Positions 62,101-64,000 of a stretch of DNA of 64,000 nucleotides are shown piece by piece. The notes under the pieces were generated by a model. The model worked only from the letters and a program-made list of their open reading frames with translations. It had not been told where the DNA came from and ran no database searches. Each line of letters begins with the position of its first letter. The stretch's first letter is position 1. The position numbers and the translations under genes are program-made. The stretch lies in the NCBI GenBank assembly GCA_016859345.1, contig CM029121.1:7846411-7910410 (forward strand). The letters run 5' to 3'. The DNA comes from Istiophorus platypterus (lineage: Eukaryota; Chordata; Actinopteri; Istiophoriformes; Istiophoridae).

Positions 62101-63811
62101 TATAAATAGGACTAATCAGGGCATTTATCTATACAGTGCTTTAGTTCTGGGGATGCACCTGCTAAGAAATAGTTGGATTTGCAACCTTTGCTGTACTTTG
62201 AATATACAATGCACTCTTTGGCATGTTATTAAAAGAGTTACCCTGACAATTTTCCCAATATTTGTACTAAATGAGTGCGCATGTATTAATATCAAAATAT
62301 CTATGATATATTTCTTGCACATTTGTTCTTTGGGGAGAAAACTTGACTGGAGAAAGAGCAGTCGGGTGCTGGATGGGAGTGGTCATTTGAATTCTTGGAC
62401 AAACTTAGTGCATGCATTATACATACAAATACATACATACAATTGTGCATGGAGTCTTCTAAATTTCAGTACTGGACTAAAATGAAAACTGTAACTACAT
62501 CTGATTGAACATAAATTGCAACTTTTCTGAAAAATAAGTTGCTAATAATGTGTCATTAAGGGGGCAAAGAGCAGGAGAGCCACATAGGTGTGTGTGACGC
62601 GAATTTTGAGGAGTTTTTTTCCCACTGCCTTTCCTTTCAAATTTTATTTTCACTTTGTCTTCAAAATATTCATTACATGCCTGATTTATATTCAGCTCTT
62701 TCACCCTGTTGCTGCAGCAGAGTGGCTCTTGCCTCTTCGTGTAAAGACTAAAACATTGTTGCAGGGTCTATTTTCACACAAGTGCTTTCCAGCAACAGTG
62801 GAAGGCAGCTCTGAGCAGTACCGTAAGTTGATCGGTTCAGCCATGACGTGCAGGAAAATATGAAGGAGGTCCTGGAATGGAGCTTGATGATGTTTCATGC
62901 CAAACAAGCAATGCGTCTAAACCATTTGGAAAAAAAACTCCTAAATGATGAGGAAGTTTTTCAGGAATTTAATTTAGTTCCTCCAGTCTGGCAGGAAAGG
63001 TAAACTGGAGTAAAGGTCACTGCCACCCAAGCTGTGATGAAATGTGAACCATGTGATTGGGGGCAAAGCAAGGGGTGCCTCTGTGTGGGTTACTTGATTA
63101 GGCGGCTGTACTCAGCCCACCGTCAATGCTTTGAAAACATACCACATACAAGGTCTCTAAAACACTGAATTCAGGCCCAGCTCTTCAGGCAATAGCGCCA
63201 AACGCCTAAACGCGCACTACTTGACTCATGCGAGCACCCGTAGACCATGTAAACAAATGCATTACCTTGATATGAGGGCTATCGCTAGCTTTTGATGATA
63301 TTATTTCAAGTACATCTGCCCGTAGATCCACCAGAAACTTCACTCCACCCTCGGCCCTGCTTATGTGATTGAGCAACTGTTTATATCGGGGAGTCAGGCT
63401 GTACCGAAGCCTGTCTTCAACTTGCAAAACGGTCGCCAGGTCCCGTAGCTGATTGTCTAGCAGCTTCAACGCTAGCTCTGATACGCTTTTGTGGTCTACT
63501 CCGAAGTCCTGCGACAGTTTCGTCAGGAAAGTGAGTCTCTCCTCCTTGTCGAGACCCTTGTAGAAGTGCATGAAGTCCAGGCTGTTTGATTCGGGTGGAG
63601 GGGGAGATTTGTCTCTCGTTTCGTACGTGGGTAAAGGCGAGACGACCCTCGTCAGTATCTCCTCCATGCCCGTGACGCCGACACGATTCGGGGAAGAATA
63701 CCAGCGCCAGGCCCTGACGTCCGAGGCCCCGAGAGCTGCTTTGAGGCCGGTCCGGTGTCGCCAGCACCTCGCACTGCTACGAAAGGCCCATATAACAGGT
63801 TGGGATATCAT
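52559..63811 (-). CDS. mlycd: Malonyl-CoA decarboxylase, five-exon gene (whole locus)
   Basis: Malonyl-CoA decarboxylase converts malonyl-CoA to acetyl-CoA and CO2. It removes the inhibitor of carnitine palmitoyltransferase 1 and acts in mitochondria, peroxisomes and cytosol. Coding exons, in gene order, are 63811-63266, 58466-58354, 57210-57054, 56645-56493 and 53104-52559. All introns are GT..AG and the join is in frame: 546+113+157+153+546 nt, giving 504 residues plus stop (human 493). Residues ~49-200 correspond to the helical N-terminal domain and ~200-504 to the GNAT-like catalytic domain. FSSLSPIPGF carries Ser336 (human Ser329) and NPVANFHLQNGA carries His434 (human His423), the known catalytic pair. 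The N-terminus (residues 1-48) is Arg/Ala-rich with few acidic residues, as in a mitochondrial presequence; the C-terminus is SKL, a PTS1 signal. No frame break is seen, so the gene is probably functional. The family call rests on recalled similarity to the human protein. Confidence 0.97.
52562..52570 (-). other. mlycd: PTS1 peroxisomal targeting tripeptide SKL of Mlycd
   Basis: The last three codons read Ser-Lys-Leu before the TGA. This is the classical C-terminal signal bound by PEX5 and is conserved in human MLYCD. Confidence 0.9.
53550..53640 (+). repeat. Possible degenerate tRNA-like SINE head
   Basis: GGTAGCTCAGAGGT resembles a Pol III A box and a fish repeat beginning with the same words. 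No acceptable B box follows, so this may be only a decayed end. Confidence 0.3.
54261..54310 (+). repeat. (TCC)n/(TGCTCC)n triplet tract
   Basis: Uninterrupted CTC triplets followed by CTG-CTC alternation. Simple repeat inside mlycd intron 4. Confidence 0.9.
56001..56127 (-). mobile_element. tRNA-derived SINE head
   Basis: On the minus strand this carries an A-box-like TGACTCAGGAGG (56120-56109) and a B-box-like GTTCGATCTCC (56074-56064) at tRNA spacing. A tail follows with TGTCCGTGTGCAAGACACT, a phrase I recognise from a common fish SINE. An ACACAC tract borders it at 55980-56000. It lies in intron 4 in the same orientation as mlycd. The family name is not certain. Confidence 0.7.
56493..56645 (-). 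CDS. mlycd: mlycd exon 4 (residues 273-323)
   Basis: The acceptor is TTGTCTTAG before AGT and the donor is CAG|GTGAGT; the exon is exactly 51 codons in phase 0. It encodes an acidic loop followed by the conserved stretch with AAVFYSIS, GLQGVELG and YLIKRVVRELQ of the GNAT-like fold. Confidence 0.95.
56646..57053 (-). other. mlycd: mlycd intron 3 (0.4 kb)
   Basis: Short GT..AG intron between exons 3 and 4, with no features recognised. Confidence 0.8.
57054..57210 (-). CDS. mlycd: mlycd exon 3 (residues 220-272)
   Basis: The acceptor is CTCTGTCAG followed by G, completing the split Gln codon; the donor is CAG|GTAAGAA in phase 0. It encodes the start of the catalytic domain, with family motifs RRVGPYRRCY and GEPLVVLHVALT. 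Length (157 nt) and phase agree with exons 2 and 4. Confidence 0.96.
57211..58353 (-). other. mlycd: mlycd intron 2 (1.1 kb)
   Basis: GT..AG intron between exons 2 and 3. I see no repeat family or conserved element that I can name. Confidence 0.8.
58354..58466 (-). CDS. mlycd: mlycd exon 2 (residues 183-220)
   Basis: The acceptor is a pyrimidine tract ending CTCCCAG before GAC; the donor is CA|GTAAGAG, leaving codon 220 split after two bases. It encodes the end of the helical domain and the linker, with motifs LSEWFS and ITWQSPCEIL that match the family. It is too short to stand out as an open frame and was found by following the splice phase from exon 1. Confidence 0.95.
58467..63265 (-). 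other. mlycd: mlycd intron 1 (4.8 kb)
   Basis: GT..AG intron with no recognisable exon, RNA gene or intact mobile element. It contains A/T-rich unique-looking sequence, several poly-A or poly-T runs, and short open frames that look random. Confidence 0.8.
63266..63811 (-). CDS. mlycd: mlycd exon 1 (residues 1-182)
   Basis: Contains the start codon (63811-63809, G at -3) and ends at AAG|GTAATG in phase 0. It encodes the Arg-rich presequence (residues 1-48), the second Met (residue 49, MEEIL), matching the human internal Met that can start the non-mitochondrial form, and most of the helical domain. Visible family motifs are DFGVDH, EDRLRY and GGVKFLVDLRAD. The exon is clearly richer in G+C and CpG than its surroundings, as expected for a promoter-proximal exon. 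Confidence 0.96.
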
Positions 63812-63930
63812 CGCCGGGGGGAGCTCAGCTGTCCGCTTGGAACCCGGGACCAGTGAACACGCTGGAAGGAACCGTTTCCGGGTCTCTTAAAGAGACAGTG
63901 CAGCATCCACAGCAGGAAGTAAGAAGGTTA
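63812..63930 (-). promoter_or_regulatory. mlycd: mlycd 5' UTR and probable GC-rich promoter
   Basis: Immediately upstream of the start codon the sequence is GC-rich with several CpGs, continuous with exon 1. CAGGAAGT at 63913-63920 is a consensus ETS-factor site, common in TATA-less housekeeping promoters, and no TATA box is obvious. The transcription start itself cannot be fixed from sequence. Confidence 0.5.
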
Positions 63931-64000
63931 GATGTCAGACTGATGCATGACAGGTTCACTCTTAGTACCAAAAGAAAACCAGCAAACCAACACGATGACA
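63931..64000. other. Upstream flank, nothing recognised
   Basis: Seventy bases at the window edge with no open frame or motif that I recognise. Confidence 0.5.

Overview
The window looks like genomic DNA of a percomorph (perch-like) teleost fish. The evidence is a split vertebrate gene with consensus splice sites, several Tc1-like DNA transposon remnants, tRNA-derived SINE and LINE debris of kinds common in fish, a dispersed repeat I recognise from perciform genomes, and many long TG/CA, CTAT and GAAA microsatellites. The species cannot be named from this sequence.

One host protein-coding gene is supported. It is mlycd (malonyl-CoA decarboxylase), on the minus strand, with five exons between 63811 (start) and 52559 (stop). 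All four introns have GT..AG ends and the exons join in frame to 504 residues (human enzyme: 493). The Ser and His of the known active site fall in conserved motifs (Ser336, His434). The protein has an Arg-rich mitochondrial presequence, a second in-frame Met at residue 49, and ends in the peroxisomal signal SKL. A GC-rich segment surrounds the first exon. About 1.2 kb beyond the stop codon lies a short CpG-containing segment with a perfect RFX X-box.

The main structure is a 16.35-kb composite endogenous retrovirus at 23421-39774, inserted in a TG-rich tract and flanked by a 4-bp duplication (CGTG). It reads LTR - internal - LTR - internal - LTR, with three ~1.9-2.05-kb LTRs bounded by TGTTGTGC/GCACAACA. 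The primer binding site matches the 3' end of elongator tRNA-Met. The first internal part carries broken gag and protease and has lost most of pol. The second carries broken gag, protease, reverse transcriptase, tether/RNase H and an integrase N-terminal stub. No integrase core, envelope gene or CCHC zinc knuckle is visible. LTR copies differ mostly by small indels, so some frame breaks may be assembly errors. The LTRs contain conserved hairpins, a TATA box with or without a CRE, a minisatellite of variable copy number, and a tandem unit that repeats the LTR-end/primer-site junction.

The remainder (1-23 kb and 40-52 kb) has no recognisable host exon. It holds LINE remnants (1863, 4289, 22440), Tc1-like remnants (11075, 14146, 19815), microsatellites, two or three dispersed fish repeats, and a striking near-identical ~400-bp inverted repeat with a ~0.9-kb spacer (15222-16993).
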